A stretch of 64,000 nucleotides of DNA from assembly GCA_041395725.1 (NCBI GenBank), contig JAWKZW010000001.1:2666001-2730000 (forward strand), read 5' to 3'. Positions within the stretch are counted from its first letter, which is position 1; every line of letters begins with the position of its first letter. The translations under genes and the position numbers were made by a program. The notes below the pieces were generated by a model. That model was not told the DNA's origin. It searched no databases and saw nothing but the letters and a program-made list of their open reading frames with translations. The DNA comes from Gammaproteobacteria bacterium (GTDB taxonomy: Bacteria; Pseudomonadota; Gammaproteobacteria; Pseudomonadales; Pseudohongiellaceae). Of the stretch, positions 7,757 through 16,235 are shown piece by piece.

Positions 7757-8884
7757 TCAATTTACCGGTGGTACTGCATCGGAGGGCAGGCCGCATGCTG
7801 GCAGCAGGGCGTTTATTTCCGAGTGCAGTTCCCGGCAGTCCTGCAGCTGCCCGAACAGTGTCGCGGTTGACTCCCATTCCGTCAGCCCGAGGATCGTGCC
7901 CAGCACAAACCCCCGGTGTACATTATCGCCACCGAGGTTGGCATTGTTCAGCAGTGCCGCCCTGCTGTCGCCCAGGTAGCGATAAGCCAGATACAGCACG
8001 GAAGGCCAGGAGCCGGAGATATAACAGGCAGAGGAGAAAAGCCCGCCGACGATTTCGAAATCGCTGCGATTCCTGTCCAGCAGCCTGGGCAGGTCCAGCC
8101 GCGCGCTGTCGCGAGCGCAGGCGGCGATAATCCCCCTGGCCTGGTCCCGGGTTTCGCATGCCAGCAGGTCGCAAAGAAGCGCCACATAGCTGCCGCAGAC
8201 CTCACCGAGGGCCTGGTCCGGGTGAGTCAGCATCAGGTGCCGGTGAGCGATTTCCTGGATGTCGGCAACCCCGGTGCCGGACAGACGCTCCGCAAACACC
8301 AGCGGCGCGATGGTCACCAGGCCACCGATAGAGGCCGTATCGTGGGTTACCGCGCCACACTGGTCCGCTGGCCTGCCGGCCTCCAGGTTGGCGAAGAAGC
8401 CGCGATGATAGGACTCTGCATAGGTGTCGGGGTGTCTTGGTGGATCGGCGGTCATATAGTCGATGTAGGCCTGCAGGAACGGAGCAGGGTCATAATAGTG
8501 CCCCTTACAGCCTGCCAGGGAGCGCATAAGCACTCTGGCGCAGTGGGCATTGAGGGTGTTCTGACCCGCCTGCATGCCGTGATGGTAGTGCAGGCGGGAA
8601 TCGCCCCAGTATTTCCGGCGCCCTTTGAGGATGACCTCGCCGACAATGTCACGGCTGGTCTGCCGGCCGGAGCGACGTCCACCCTGTGCGGTCGAGTGCA
8701 GCGACATAATGGATGAGGGATGGTTCGCAGGCGCCGCCTCGAAGCCCTGAATGCCGCCTGGGAACTGCCTGAAGATGTCGGCCGGGTTGTAATACCAGTG
8801 CACGGGCATGGCGAGTGCGTCACCGACAAAGGCAGTCTTCAGGGCGCAGGCGGCCCTTTGTCGCAACGGCTCGAGATGGCTCAT
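7757..8884 (-). CDS. ADP-ribosylglycohydrolase family protein (375 aa)
   Basis: The N-terminus ALKTAFVGDALAMPVHWYYN (residues 14-33) carries the G-D-A-x-G/A-MP motif of ADP-ribosylglycohydrolase/DraG-like enzymes, and near the C-terminus NANLGGDNVHRGFVLGTILG matches the second conserved block, usually GGDxD with metal-binding Asp. Here GGDN replaces GGDTD, so one metal ligand may be changed. The predicted role is removal of ADP-ribose or a related N-glycosidic bond, in the cytoplasm. It has no operon partners. Substrate and activity are open. Confidence 0.75.
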   Translation of the reverse strand: MSHLEPLRQRAACALKTAFVGDALAMPVHWYYNPADIFRQFPGGIQGFEAAPANHPSSIMSLHSTAQGGRRSGRQTSRDIVGEVILKGRRKYWGDSRLHYHHGMQAGQNTLNAHCARVLMRSLAGCKGHYYDPAPFLQAYIDYMTADPPRHPDTYAESYHRGFFANLEAGRPADQCGAVTHDTASIGGLVTIAPLVFAERLSGTGVADIQEIAHRHLMLTHPDQALGEVCGSYVALLCDLLACETRDQARGIIAACARDSARLDLPRLLDRNRSDFEIVGGLFSSACYISGSWPSVLYLAYRYLGDSRAALLNNANLGGDNVHRGFVLGTILGLTEWESTATLFGQLQDCRELHSEINALLPACGLPSDAVPPVN

Positions 8885-9113
8885 AAGCAGATATTCCAGT
8901 TTACTGGGAGAGTTTCAATGAGAGTTTCAATTTGGCAGGCGCTTCATTCCCAGGTTTCGATTGCAATACGTCACCAGCGTGCTTGCGGTTCTATTCCGCC
9001 GATCGGTCTCGGAGCCCTAGCGGCGGCCATTGAAATAACGGCGGCCCTTTGCAATAGTGTGTGCCGCGCAAGTCAACTCATCCGTCAGGCATCAGCAAGG
9101 CACCAGTTCAGTC

Positions 9114-9953
9114 ATGACCAGAAAGCTCCCCATCGCCTCCAGCCTGGAAGGCCACACCGTCGCTCTGCCGGAATCACGCCAGCTGGACGTCCTCGCTGCC
9201 ATGTTCGAGCGACGCGGCGCTGCAGTCATTCGCGTCCCGCTGGTGACCATACTGGACAGTCCTGACCGCACGGCGGTTGAGTCCTGGTTGCGTGAATTCT
9301 GCGCCGACAGGACGGATTACCTGGTCATCCTGACGGGTGAGGGAGTGCGTCGACTGGCCGGATTCGCCGAGCGGGCAGGGTGCCGGGAGGCATTCATTAC
9401 CGCCCTGTCAAACACAACCAAAGTGTGCAGGGGCCCGAAACCCGGTCGCGCTCTCAAGGAGCTGGGTTTGAAACCGGATCTGCAGGGCCGGCAACCAACC
9501 ACCAGCGGTATAATCGCCACCCTGGATGAGCTCGAGCTGACCGCTAAGAAAGTGGCGGTGCAACTGTACGGAGAAGATCCCAACCGGCCCTTGATGGACT
9601 ATCTGGCCAGCCGGGGAGCCCGGGTGTTGCCAGTGGCGCCTTATGTGTATGCTGCCGAGGCCGATGCCCGGCAGGTCAGTGACCTGATAGAGCAGCTGCA
9701 TGCTGGCAGCATCGGGTTGATCGCCTTCACCAGCAAGCCGCAGTTTGCGCGCCTTCTGGAGGTCGCGCGAGCTGGCGGTCAGGAAGGCCGGCTACTGGAC
9801 GGGCTGCGACAGACGCTGGTGGCGGCGGTTGGCCCGGTGGTGGCGGGGCAATTGGCCGAGCATGGCGTTCCCGTGCATATCAGCCCTCAGGGCTCTTATT
9901 TCATGAAGCCCATGGTGCGTGAGATAGAACGCTACCTGCACCGCAACGGATAG
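9114..9953 (+). CDS. Uroporphyrinogen-III synthase-like protein (279 aa)
   Basis: The protein has two similar lobes in the HemD arrangement: HTVALPESRQLDVLAAMFERR at the start, DYLVILTGEGVRRL near 65, KVAVQLYGEDPNRPLMDYL mid-protein, and LIAFTSKPQFARLLEVA then VAAVGPVVAGQLAEHGV near the end. HemD closes the tetrapyrrole ring in heme and siroheme synthesis. It is not beside hemC or hemX, so it may be a second copy or a HemD-like protein in another pathway. I prefer the ATG at 9114 (MTRKLPIAS) over 9057, though neither has a strong ribosome site. Confidence 0.75.
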   Translation: MTRKLPIASSLEGHTVALPESRQLDVLAAMFERRGAAVIRVPLVTILDSPDRTAVESWLREFCADRTDYLVILTGEGVRRLAGFAERAGCREAFITALSNTTKVCRGPKPGRALKELGLKPDLQGRQPTTSGIIATLDELELTAKKVAVQLYGEDPNRPLMDYLASRGARVLPVAPYVYAAEADARQVSDLIEQLHAGSIGLIAFTSKPQFARLLEVARAGGQEGRLLDGLRQTLVAAVGPVVAGQLAEHGVPVHISPQGSYFMKPMVREIERYLHRNG

Positions 9954-9976
9954 CAGGCTGAAGGCCAGGGCGTTGT

Positions 9977-9997
9977 GGTAATTAATCCGAAGTTGCC
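9977..9997 (+). repeat. Dispersed repeat, copy 4
   Basis: GGTAATTAATCCGAAGTTGC is a variant of the dispersed motif. It lies in the 28-base gap between convergent genes and overlaps the last codons and stop of the minus-strand gene ending at 9982. Confidence 0.45.
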
Positions 9998-11277
9998 CGA
10001 TTACCCAGCGCGCTGAAGAATTGAGTGGCTGCGATACGGCTTTCAATCTCCTCCAGGACGGCATTGTAGGCAGGTTGGTCAACGCCTCCGAAGCGGGCAA
10101 TGAATTCTGCTTCCGGCATGAATTCCGGCAGGTCTTTAAAGTCCGCCATGAACAGGGTCTCCTCCGGCTGCGCGGCGAGCAGGGACTGCACCGCCCGCGC
10201 ACTGGCGGGGCTTGCAATGGCCAGCTCGGCAAAACGTACGCCGGTCCGGTCGGCACCGATATCGGCGAAGCTGAAACCGGAGCCACCCTGAGAATCGTCG
10301 AGTTCTTTCAGCAGTCCGATGGTGTCCGCCAGCACTGAGCCGGTGCCTGCTGTCAGTGCTGCGGAGACGAGGAAATGCTGGGCAAAATCCCGTCGGCCGG
10401 AGAGGGTCAGCCGGCGTCTGCGCGGTGGCGGGATGCTGTCGGCCGGCACCCCCAGTGCTTTCGGCACATTGATGCCCAGAATGGTCATCCCGGCGACCAG
10501 CAGCACGGCCTGGTTTTCGGCTACCGGGTCGCCTCCCCGCGCCTGGGCAAACTGAAACATGGGCGCCAGCAGGTGGGCCGCTGAGGTTGTGGCGGGCAGG
10601 TCTCCAGAGCGGGTCAGTTCGGACAGGTTACGGGTGTGGGCCAGCAGTCGTTCCCGGTCTTCGGCTGAAACCAGCAGTTCCCGTCCGCGACTGGACAGTT
10701 GATCCAGTAATTCGGGCTGCCATTGGTAAACTACGTTCAGCCGCCCCGGGGCAATACTGAAACCGTTCACCGCCTCGACTGCTGCCTTGTATTCAGGAAT
10801 CCGCTGTAATTCCCGATGTGCTCTGCGGGCCACCAGATCCGCGGCCTTGCCCGGAATGGTCAGGCCACCAACCCGTAGCGCATCAATCACCAGGGTGTCG
10901 CCCAACTGCGACACCTCGGCGCTTATATTGAGGTAGGCACCGAGCGGGTTCTCGGGCAGGTTCATTGTAATTGCTGCGGTACCGCGACCTTCTTCCATGT
11001 CGATTTTAGCCGCACCACCCAGCAGGCGACTGAGGCCGTAATTGACCACCACCTCCAGGTCTTCAGCGCTGATTGTAAAGGCTGACATTTCGCCTGACCG
11101 GAGGCCGCGAGGGTCTGAACTTTTCATGAAGGCACGAGCCCGTCTGACGTCCTGGACGGTGATCTGCGAGTTGCTGGCCAGCATCGGTTCATTCTGCACG
11201 ATCAGAAAAACTGAAAATACCAGGCCGACAATCGACACCAGAACAGCCAGCAGCAACAGGCGAAGTAAAAGTTTCAA
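9982..11277 (-). CDS. Membrane-anchored hypothetical protein (431 aa)
   Basis: The N-terminus MKLLLRLLLLAVLVSIVGLV is a single membrane anchor or uncleaved signal, so the rest should lie in the periplasm. The middle (residues 60-190) is strand-rich; the C-terminal part has a recognisable conserved block, FAQHFLVSAALTAGTGSVLA followed by FSFADIGADRTGVRFAELA, seen in unnamed gammaproteobacterial proteins. No catalytic motif is clear. The gene lies directly downstream of the phospholipid-type operon on the same strand, about 38 bases from its last gene, so it may be co-transcribed. The function is unknown. Confidence 0.6.
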   Translation of the reverse strand: MKLLLRLLLLAVLVSIVGLVFSVFLIVQNEPMLASNSQITVQDVRRARAFMKSSDPRGLRSGEMSAFTISAEDLEVVVNYGLSRLLGGAAKIDMEEGRGTAAITMNLPENPLGAYLNISAEVSQLGDTLVIDALRVGGLTIPGKAADLVARRAHRELQRIPEYKAAVEAVNGFSIAPGRLNVVYQWQPELLDQLSSRGRELLVSAEDRERLLAHTRNLSELTRSGDLPATTSAAHLLAPMFQFAQARGGDPVAENQAVLLVAGMTILGINVPKALGVPADSIPPPRRRRLTLSGRRDFAQHFLVSAALTAGTGSVLADTIGLLKELDDSQGGSGFSFADIGADRTGVRFAELAIASPASARAVQSLLAAQPEETLFMADFKDLPEFMPEAEFIARFGGVDQPAYNAVLEEIESRIAATQFFSALGNRATSD

Positions 11278-11315
11278 GAGCTAGACTCCAGCAATCATTG
11301 ACAAGAACTTGTCGT

Positions 11316-11936
11316 TCAGCGGTCTTGGTTGTTCTGGCGCCAGGCATGGTAGAACGAGGTGACATCTGCCTGCCAGCGGGGGGAAATACGGGTAATTGCC
11401 AGGGCTTCGAAGTTGGTGAGGGTGACCGCCACGGCGGCAATGCGAAGTGGCAGGGTCGACCAGTCACTGAACAGGGCAATAACGGCTACCGCGGTGAGCA
11501 ACCAGGACGTCTTGGCGGCACGGGTGTGGTAACTGGGCCAGCGCCGGTATTTCCAGAAGCCGGCCGCTGTCGAAGCCAGGTAGCTGCCCAGCGCCATGCC
11601 GATCCAGGGCATCTCTACGGACAGGGTTTCCCCGTACAGCACGACCACGCCGAATGCCAGGGCCGCATAGAGTGCCGCGTCCGCCCAGCTATCAAGCCTG
11701 GCGCCGAAAATCGAGCGTTGATTCAACAGAATGGCCAGTTTGCCGTCCAGCCAGTCTGTGCCCGCCAGAATCAGGAACAGCCACAGAAACAACTCATTGC
11801 GGCCCTGCAGGGCAACGGGAACCAGGGCTATCGATCCCAGCAGGCGCACCAGGCACAGCAGGTTCGGAATCGTCAGCAGCCGGTCAGAAATTTCCGGCTC
11901 TGCACTGGATCGGTCCGGTGTTACCTGGCGCATCAT
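11316..11936 (-). CDS. CDP-alcohol phosphatidyltransferase family protein (206 aa)
   Basis: The membrane enzyme family moves a phosphatidyl group from CDP-diacylglycerol to an alcohol (for example PgsA, PssA). The signature is visible around residues 59-84 as DWLDGKLAILLNQ then FGARLDSWAD: the aspartates and glycine are kept, but the Arg of the usual DGxxAR motif is Ile here. Several hydrophobic segments follow. The start at 11936 overlaps the cdsA stop in an ATGA; an in-frame GTG at 11948 is less likely. Next to CdsA it would use that enzyme's product. The Arg change means substrate and activity are uncertain. Confidence 0.75.
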   Translation of the reverse strand: MMRQVTPDRSSAEPEISDRLLTIPNLLCLVRLLGSIALVPVALQGRNELFLWLFLILAGTDWLDGKLAILLNQRSIFGARLDSWADAALYAALAFGVVVLYGETLSVEMPWIGMALGSYLASTAAGFWKYRRWPSYHTRAAKTSWLLTAVAVIALFSDWSTLPLRIAAVAVTLTNFEALAITRISPRWQADVTSFYHAWRQNNQDR

Positions 11937-12925
11937 CCGGCGGCCCACCAGGTGAGAAAATAGACGTACATCGGGGCCGTCATGGTGAGGCTGTCCACCC
12001 GGTCAATCACTCCTCCCATGCCGGGCAGCAGCTTGCTGCTGTCTTTGACGCCGGAGTCCCGCTTGATCGCGCTCATGTTGATGTCGCCGAAAAACCCGGC
12101 AATGGAAATCAGCACCGCGATCAGAACCGGTGCGACAATCGGTTGCAGGAACCCGGGCAGGGAAAGCGGGCCCGCCTGCTGACCCAGCGTCGTCAGCCAG
12201 GGCGCGAGCAGCGGGGCCAGTACCACGATAACCAGCATGCCACCCAGAAAACCTTCCCAGGTTTTGTTGGGGGAAATTACCGGAGAGATGCGATGACGTT
12301 TATGTGCACCAAACAGTCTGCCGATCACGGCCTGAAAAATGTCGTCGGTTTCGGTGAGAATCACCAGGAACAGAAACCAGCCCGCCGCGCCCATGGGGCC
12401 GCTGGATGAAGCCGGCAGAATCATCAACAGGGCGGCATGGGAAACGCCATAGCCCAGGAACAGGATTCCCCAGAGCAGTGCGCCGGCCGAACGGATATAG
12501 CCTTTTGGTTCGCCCTGGATGAGGAGCGGGATGGCGAGCGCGAACAGGGCCGCAACCGGCAGGAAAGCGGGAAACAAACTCAGTTGGCCGGTGAGGATCA
12601 GCAGGTAATTAAGAACGATCAAACCATAACCGGCCAGTATGGCCGGCCGATCCTGCGGTCGGGCACCGAACATGGCGGTAATCTCGAACCAGGCAATGCA
12701 GCTGGCGGTTCCCAGCAGCAACACGATTCCCGGACGGCCTGCCAGCAGGCCCAGGCTCACCGCGATTGCCAGCATCCACCAGGTTCGCAGGCTGGTAAAC
12801 CTTTTCTTACGGGTTTCGGCATCGGCCTGGCGGAGCGCGATGAAGCGTGCCGCAGATCCCAGAATCAGGCTGGCCATCAGCCCGGCAAGGGCCCAGACAA
12901 GGGCGGGTTCAGGGGCAGTTATCAT
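11933..12925 (-). CDS. cdsA: Phosphatidate cytidylyltransferase (CdsA-like, 330 aa)
   Basis: About eight membrane segments and the family signature near the C-terminus are seen: ISPVISPNKTWEGFLGG (residues 217-233) and the final KRDSGVKDSSKLLPGMGG with VIDRVDSL, which match S-x3-KR-x4-KD-x5-PGHGG-x2-DR-x-D of CTP:phosphatidate cytidylyltransferases (here GMGG). It makes CDP-diacylglycerol, the precursor used by the downstream phosphatidyltransferase. Starts and stops overlap in ATGA on both sides, giving tight translational coupling. This could be a second cdsA copy dedicated to this operon. Confidence 0.85.
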   Translation of the reverse strand: MITAPEPALVWALAGLMASLILGSAARFIALRQADAETRKKRFTSLRTWWMLAIAVSLGLLAGRPGIVLLLGTASCIAWFEITAMFGARPQDRPAILAGYGLIVLNYLLILTGQLSLFPAFLPVAALFALAIPLLIQGEPKGYIRSAGALLWGILFLGYGVSHAALLMILPASSSGPMGAAGWFLFLVILTETDDIFQAVIGRLFGAHKRHRISPVISPNKTWEGFLGGMLVIVVLAPLLAPWLTTLGQQAGPLSLPGFLQPIVAPVLIAVLISIAGFFGDINMSAIKRDSGVKDSSKLLPGMGGVIDRVDSLTMTAPMYVYFLTWWAAG

Positions 12926-13677
12926 CGGACCTCCTTTGCCTGGCTTTCCACCGTAGCATCGTGAACGTGAATGTCATTGCCAGGGATGCCGAATCGGCCC
13001 ACCAGGAACCGGACCAGTGGGGGCAGCCCAGCGCAACCGACCAGCGCCATAACCAGGGGCAGGTCAATGAACGCATCGGGTCCAGTTGCCGCGAGTTCTT
13101 CCAGTGACGGTAATCGCAATCCTACGTAGACCCAGATCATATTGGCCGGTAACAGGCCGATGGCGGTGGTCCAGAAAAAAGTCCAGCTGCGCACCCGGCT
13201 GGCGCCACTGACCGGATTGACTATGGAGTAGGGGGCGTGCGCCATCCGCAGGGTCAACAGATAGAAGGCCCCCTCTTTCTCCAGATGCCTGTTCATGAGA
13301 GCAAGAAAACGCGTGTAGCGTCGTTCGATGGCTTCCTGGAACAGGTAGCGGCTCAGGTAGAAAATCAGCATGGCAGCAATAGTCAGTCCCACGGTGACAA
13401 TAGTCACCGCCTGCCAGAAGCCGAACAGCCAGCCATAGATGACGCCCTTGCCACCGGTGCCAGGTACCAGTGACAGCACCAGGTAGATGGCGAAACCGAT
13501 AAAGAAAGACTGCAGAGGGTGGGTGGCTATTGCCTCGCGCACCACCAGTTCCTGAGTAATCAGCGCATCCAGTGACGCGTAGTTGTTGACATACCAGCCC
13601 AGAGCGACGAGGAACCCGATTGATGCCAGCAGCACCAGCGGCTTGCGGTAGTTCCGGCCTGGCCTGGGGAGGGTCAT
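12922..13677 (-). CDS. VTT-domain (TVP38/TMEM64, DedA-like) membrane protein (251 aa)
   Basis: Five to six membrane segments are seen, with the VTT core: PLQSFFIGFAIYLVLSLVPG then GKGVIYGWLFGFWQAVTIV, and later RMAHAPYSIVNPVSGASRV, the conserved loop found in TVP38/TMEM64 proteins. Relatives of this superfamily include lipid scramblases and bacterial DedA flippases. Stop-start overlaps with cdsA downstream and the phosphoesterase upstream place it in one operon with CDP-lipid enzymes, which suits a role in moving phospholipids or carrier lipids across the inner membrane. The role is inferred. Confidence 0.8.
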   Translation of the reverse strand: MTLPRPGRNYRKPLVLLASIGFLVALGWYVNNYASLDALITQELVVREAIATHPLQSFFIGFAIYLVLSLVPGTGGKGVIYGWLFGFWQAVTIVTVGLTIAAMLIFYLSRYLFQEAIERRYTRFLALMNRHLEKEGAFYLLTLRMAHAPYSIVNPVSGASRVRSWTFFWTTAIGLLPANMIWVYVGLRLPSLEELAATGPDAFIDLPLVMALVGCAGLPPLVRFLVGRFGIPGNDIHVHDATVESQAKEVR

Positions 13678-14531
13678 GAAAAGTCCTTCCGGCTGGCGTG
13701 TAGTCCGGCGTCGAACGGTCGCCCCCGGCGAGGGAAAATGTGTTTGCTGAGCGGAGCAAATTTTCCTTCGGCTTCGTAGTAGATAAAGTGCGTCACGACC
13801 AGTGTGTCAGGCCCCGCATCGATCACGTTAAAGGTATTCTCGTCTTTCTCGCGCCCGGTACCGCGGCTGGAAGTGGTTGTGCCACACTGCACGATGATGA
13901 CACCGCGATCCCGTTTATGGGGGAAGAAGTCCAGCGAATTTCCGATGTAGGCGCGGTGCAGGTGGCCGCCCAGGATCATCTCTACATTGTGATCCACGAA
14001 AAGGTCTATAGCACGCCGGGTCTTGGGCATGCTGATGTCGATGACCCGGTCGTGGCCGGGGGCGAAATGGTGGTGCGCCACCACGATTCTCACCTTGTCT
14101 TCGGGCACGGTATTCAGTGTCCGCTCCACGTGGTCGAGCTGGTCCTGGTAAATAATGCCGTTGGAGATACTGCGACGCGGCGCGGTGGAATCCAGACCCA
14201 CCAGTACCACATTGCCTACCTCCAGGACTGGATTCAGGTCGTCACAGATGATCTCCCGGTAAAGGGCGTGGGGTTTGGCGAGCCGCTCGAACACCCGGTA
14301 CAGAGGGACGTCATGATTCCCGGGAATGATAAGCATGGGTGTTGGTGCAAACCGGTCAAAAAAGGCCCGCGCCTCCATGAACTGCTCACGCTTCGCCCGC
14401 TGAGTCAGGTCGCCGCTGACTACGACCGCATCCGGATTCAGATCCGGGACGGTGTTCATTAACGCTTCTGCAACTTTCGGTACAAAAGGTGGGCCGAAAT
14501 GCAGGTCTGAAATTTGCAGAATCCTGGTCAC
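13674..14531 (-). CDS. Calcineurin-type metallophosphoesterase (285 aa)
   Basis: All signature blocks of the class III phosphodiesterase fold are present: ISDLHFG (7-13), VVSGDLTQRAK (37-47), IIPGNHDVPLY (69-79), VAHHHFAPGHD and GGHLHRAYIG. These bind two metal ions and hydrolyse phosphodiester or phosphomonoester bonds. It resembles CpdA-like and UDP-diacylglucosamine/phospholipid phosphodiesterases. The stop overlaps the start of the VTT gene, and it is first in a four-gene set with CdsA and a CDP-alcohol phosphatidyltransferase, so a lipid substrate is a reasonable guess. Confidence 0.8.
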   Translation of the reverse strand: MTRILQISDLHFGPPFVPKVAEALMNTVPDLNPDAVVVSGDLTQRAKREQFMEARAFFDRFAPTPMLIIPGNHDVPLYRVFERLAKPHALYREIICDDLNPVLEVGNVVLVGLDSTAPRRSISNGIIYQDQLDHVERTLNTVPEDKVRIVVAHHHFAPGHDRVIDISMPKTRRAIDLFVDHNVEMILGGHLHRAYIGNSLDFFPHKRDRGVIIVQCGTTTSSRGTGREKDENTFNVIDAGPDTLVVTHFIYYEAEGKFAPLSKHIFPRRGRPFDAGLHASRKDFS

Positions 14532-14545
14532 GGTCCGAGTTCCTG

Positions 14546-15397
14546 TCAGCCCTGGCTTTTAAGAGCGGCAATGCGCTTTTCCAGTGGCGGGTGGCTCATG
14601 AACAGCTCGGCGAAGGCGTGTTTGCCGCGAATACCGAAAGCCACCAGTTGCCCATTCAGCTGGCTGTCCATCTGATTGCTGCGCAGGCGTTCGAGGGCGT
14701 CGATCATTTTCTGGCGGCCAGCCAGTTGGGCGCCACCATTGTCTGCGCGAAACTCACGGTGACGGGAGAACCACATGACGATAATGCTGGCCAGGACGCC
14801 GAATATGGCCTGGAATGCCATGACAGTCATGAAGTAGGCCATCGCGCTGTCACTGCCGCGATTGACTATGTTCGCCACAACGCGGGCAAAGAAATACACG
14901 AAGGTATTAAGTACACCCTGAATCAGGGTCAGGGTCACCATGTCGCCGTTGGCGACGTGGCTGATTTCGTGGCCGAGCACCGCTTCCGCCTCGTCTGCGG
15001 TCATATTACGCAGCAGGCCGGTACTGACCGCTACCAGCGCGTCATTCCGATTGGCCCCGGTGGCGAAAGCGTTGATTTCCGGTGAGTCGTAAATCGCCAC
15101 CTCGGGCATGCCGATTCCAGCCTGTTGGGCCTGGCGTCTGACGGTGTCCAGCAGCCAGGACTCCTCCTGATTGCGGGGCTGTTCGATCACATGGGCACCG
15201 ACACTGCGCTTGGCGATGAATTTAGACATCAGCAGGGAGATAAACGAGCCGCCCATGCCGAATACGGCGCACATGACCAGCAGGCCGCCGTAGCTGCTTT
15301 GATCCAGACCCAGCATCGGCATCAGGATACTGAGGACAATGCCCAGCACAAAGAGAATCGCCAGGTTAGTGGCTACAAACAAAAAGATACGTTTCAT
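14546..15397 (-). CDS. htpX: HtpX inner-membrane zinc metalloprotease (283 aa)
   Basis: The chosen start is MKRIFLFVATNLAILF at 15397, which gives the usual length; the frame extends to 15442 but the extra residues look untranslated. Two N-terminal membrane segments are followed by the M48 site HEISH (His143, Glu144, His147), then two more membrane segments and EFRADNGGAQL with the third metal ligand. HtpX degrades damaged membrane proteins together with FtsH. The gene stands alone on the minus strand, 14 bases after the metallophosphoesterase start, and may share a transcript with it. Confidence 0.92.
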   Translation of the reverse strand: MKRIFLFVATNLAILFVLGIVLSILMPMLGLDQSSYGGLLVMCAVFGMGGSFISLLMSKFIAKRSVGAHVIEQPRNQEESWLLDTVRRQAQQAGIGMPEVAIYDSPEINAFATGANRNDALVAVSTGLLRNMTADEAEAVLGHEISHVANGDMVTLTLIQGVLNTFVYFFARVVANIVNRGSDSAMAYFMTVMAFQAIFGVLASIIVMWFSRHREFRADNGGAQLAGRQKMIDALERLRSNQMDSQLNGQLVAFGIRGKHAFAELFMSHPPLEKRIAALKSQG

Positions 15398-15681
15398 TGA
15401 CAACTCCTGCGTAATGGGGCCCGTAAACTGCCTGCGTTTCAACCGTTATTATGGACTCAAATCCGTGATTTTAAAGGCCATGACGGTTAATTTCAGGACA
15501 GTATAGCGGTAATCTGCCGCGAGCAGCGTAAACGCCGGGACTATTGCAGAAACCGCCTTTCAGTTTGCTCTGTGTCAATGTGCCGGGGCTGTGTGGTGGG
15601 GGAGCGGGTTTGTCCTGAATCAAAGTGGGCCAAAGCCTGCTCGATTACAGTTGCAGCCCGGTAATTGAAAAGGGCTTGCCT

Positions 15682-16056
15682 ATGCCATTTAAGGTTACAG
15701 CCGGATTGCGTCTTACGACCAGACTTTCTCTAATCGCCTGTTTCGTATCCTCATGCGCCTCCATGAACAGGGATGATCAGTCTCCCGAGGAGTTGATGGC
15801 GACGCTCGAGGTCGGCGATGTGGTTAAAATTTCAACTAGGTCGGGCGAGGCGTATGAGTTCGTTCTTGAATCGATTGGTGAAAGCGGCATGTCGGGCGCC
15901 GGCATAACCGTAACCTATGACCAGATCGACCGGATAGAGGCAACCAGGAAAACGTCGAGCGGCGATGTTGTCAAAGTGCTGGGTGCATCGGCGGCCCTGG
16001 CTGCGATAATTTACTATCTCTTAATTGCACCCTGGCAGAGGTTGACACTTTTGTAG
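15682..16056 (+). CDS. Putative lipoprotein (124 aa)
   Basis: Starting at the ATG at 15682 (MPFKVTAGLRLTTRLSLIAC), the signal ends with a Cys-rich stretch containing a possible lipobox, FVSSC-AS. The mature part has a small strand-rich domain (LEVGDVVKISTRSGEAYEFV then VTYDQIDRIEATR), which reads like a periplasmic SH3-like or LSm-like fold, and ends with a hydrophobic helix. The gene is followed by a strong hairpin terminator. I do not recognise a named family. It may be membrane-anchored at both ends. Confidence 0.5.
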   Translation: MPFKVTAGLRLTTRLSLIACFVSSCASMNRDDQSPEELMATLEVGDVVKISTRSGEAYEFVLESIGESGMSGAGITVTYDQIDRIEATRKTSSGDVVKVLGASAALAAIIYYLLIAPWQRLTLL

Positions 16057-16142
16057 TGGTTCTCGTTCTCAGTGGCGCAGCACTCTGCAGCAATCAATCA
16101 GAGGCGCTCTCCTGCAATCAGCGGCCAGATAACCGCGTTCCG

Positions 16143-16179
16143 GGGACGGCAACCGGACTGCGATTCAGGTTGCCGTCCC
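16143..16179 (+). terminator. Rho-independent terminator
   Basis: GGGACGGCAACC pairs perfectly with GGTTGCCGTCCC across a 13-base loop. GAAATTTTC follows, a short T run. It lies 86 bases after the stop of the lipoprotein gene and before the convergent DUF2189 gene, so it may act in both directions. Confidence 0.75.
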
Positions 16180-16235
16180 GAAATTTTCGATTGTTGCCAG
16201 CTTCTTTCTGTTCCCTGCTCTGGTGGGTTGTAAAT

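Noticed and set aside
7916..8716. 266-codon + strand frame
   Set aside because: It is the antisense shadow of the ADP-ribosylglycohydrolase gene, with no family features.
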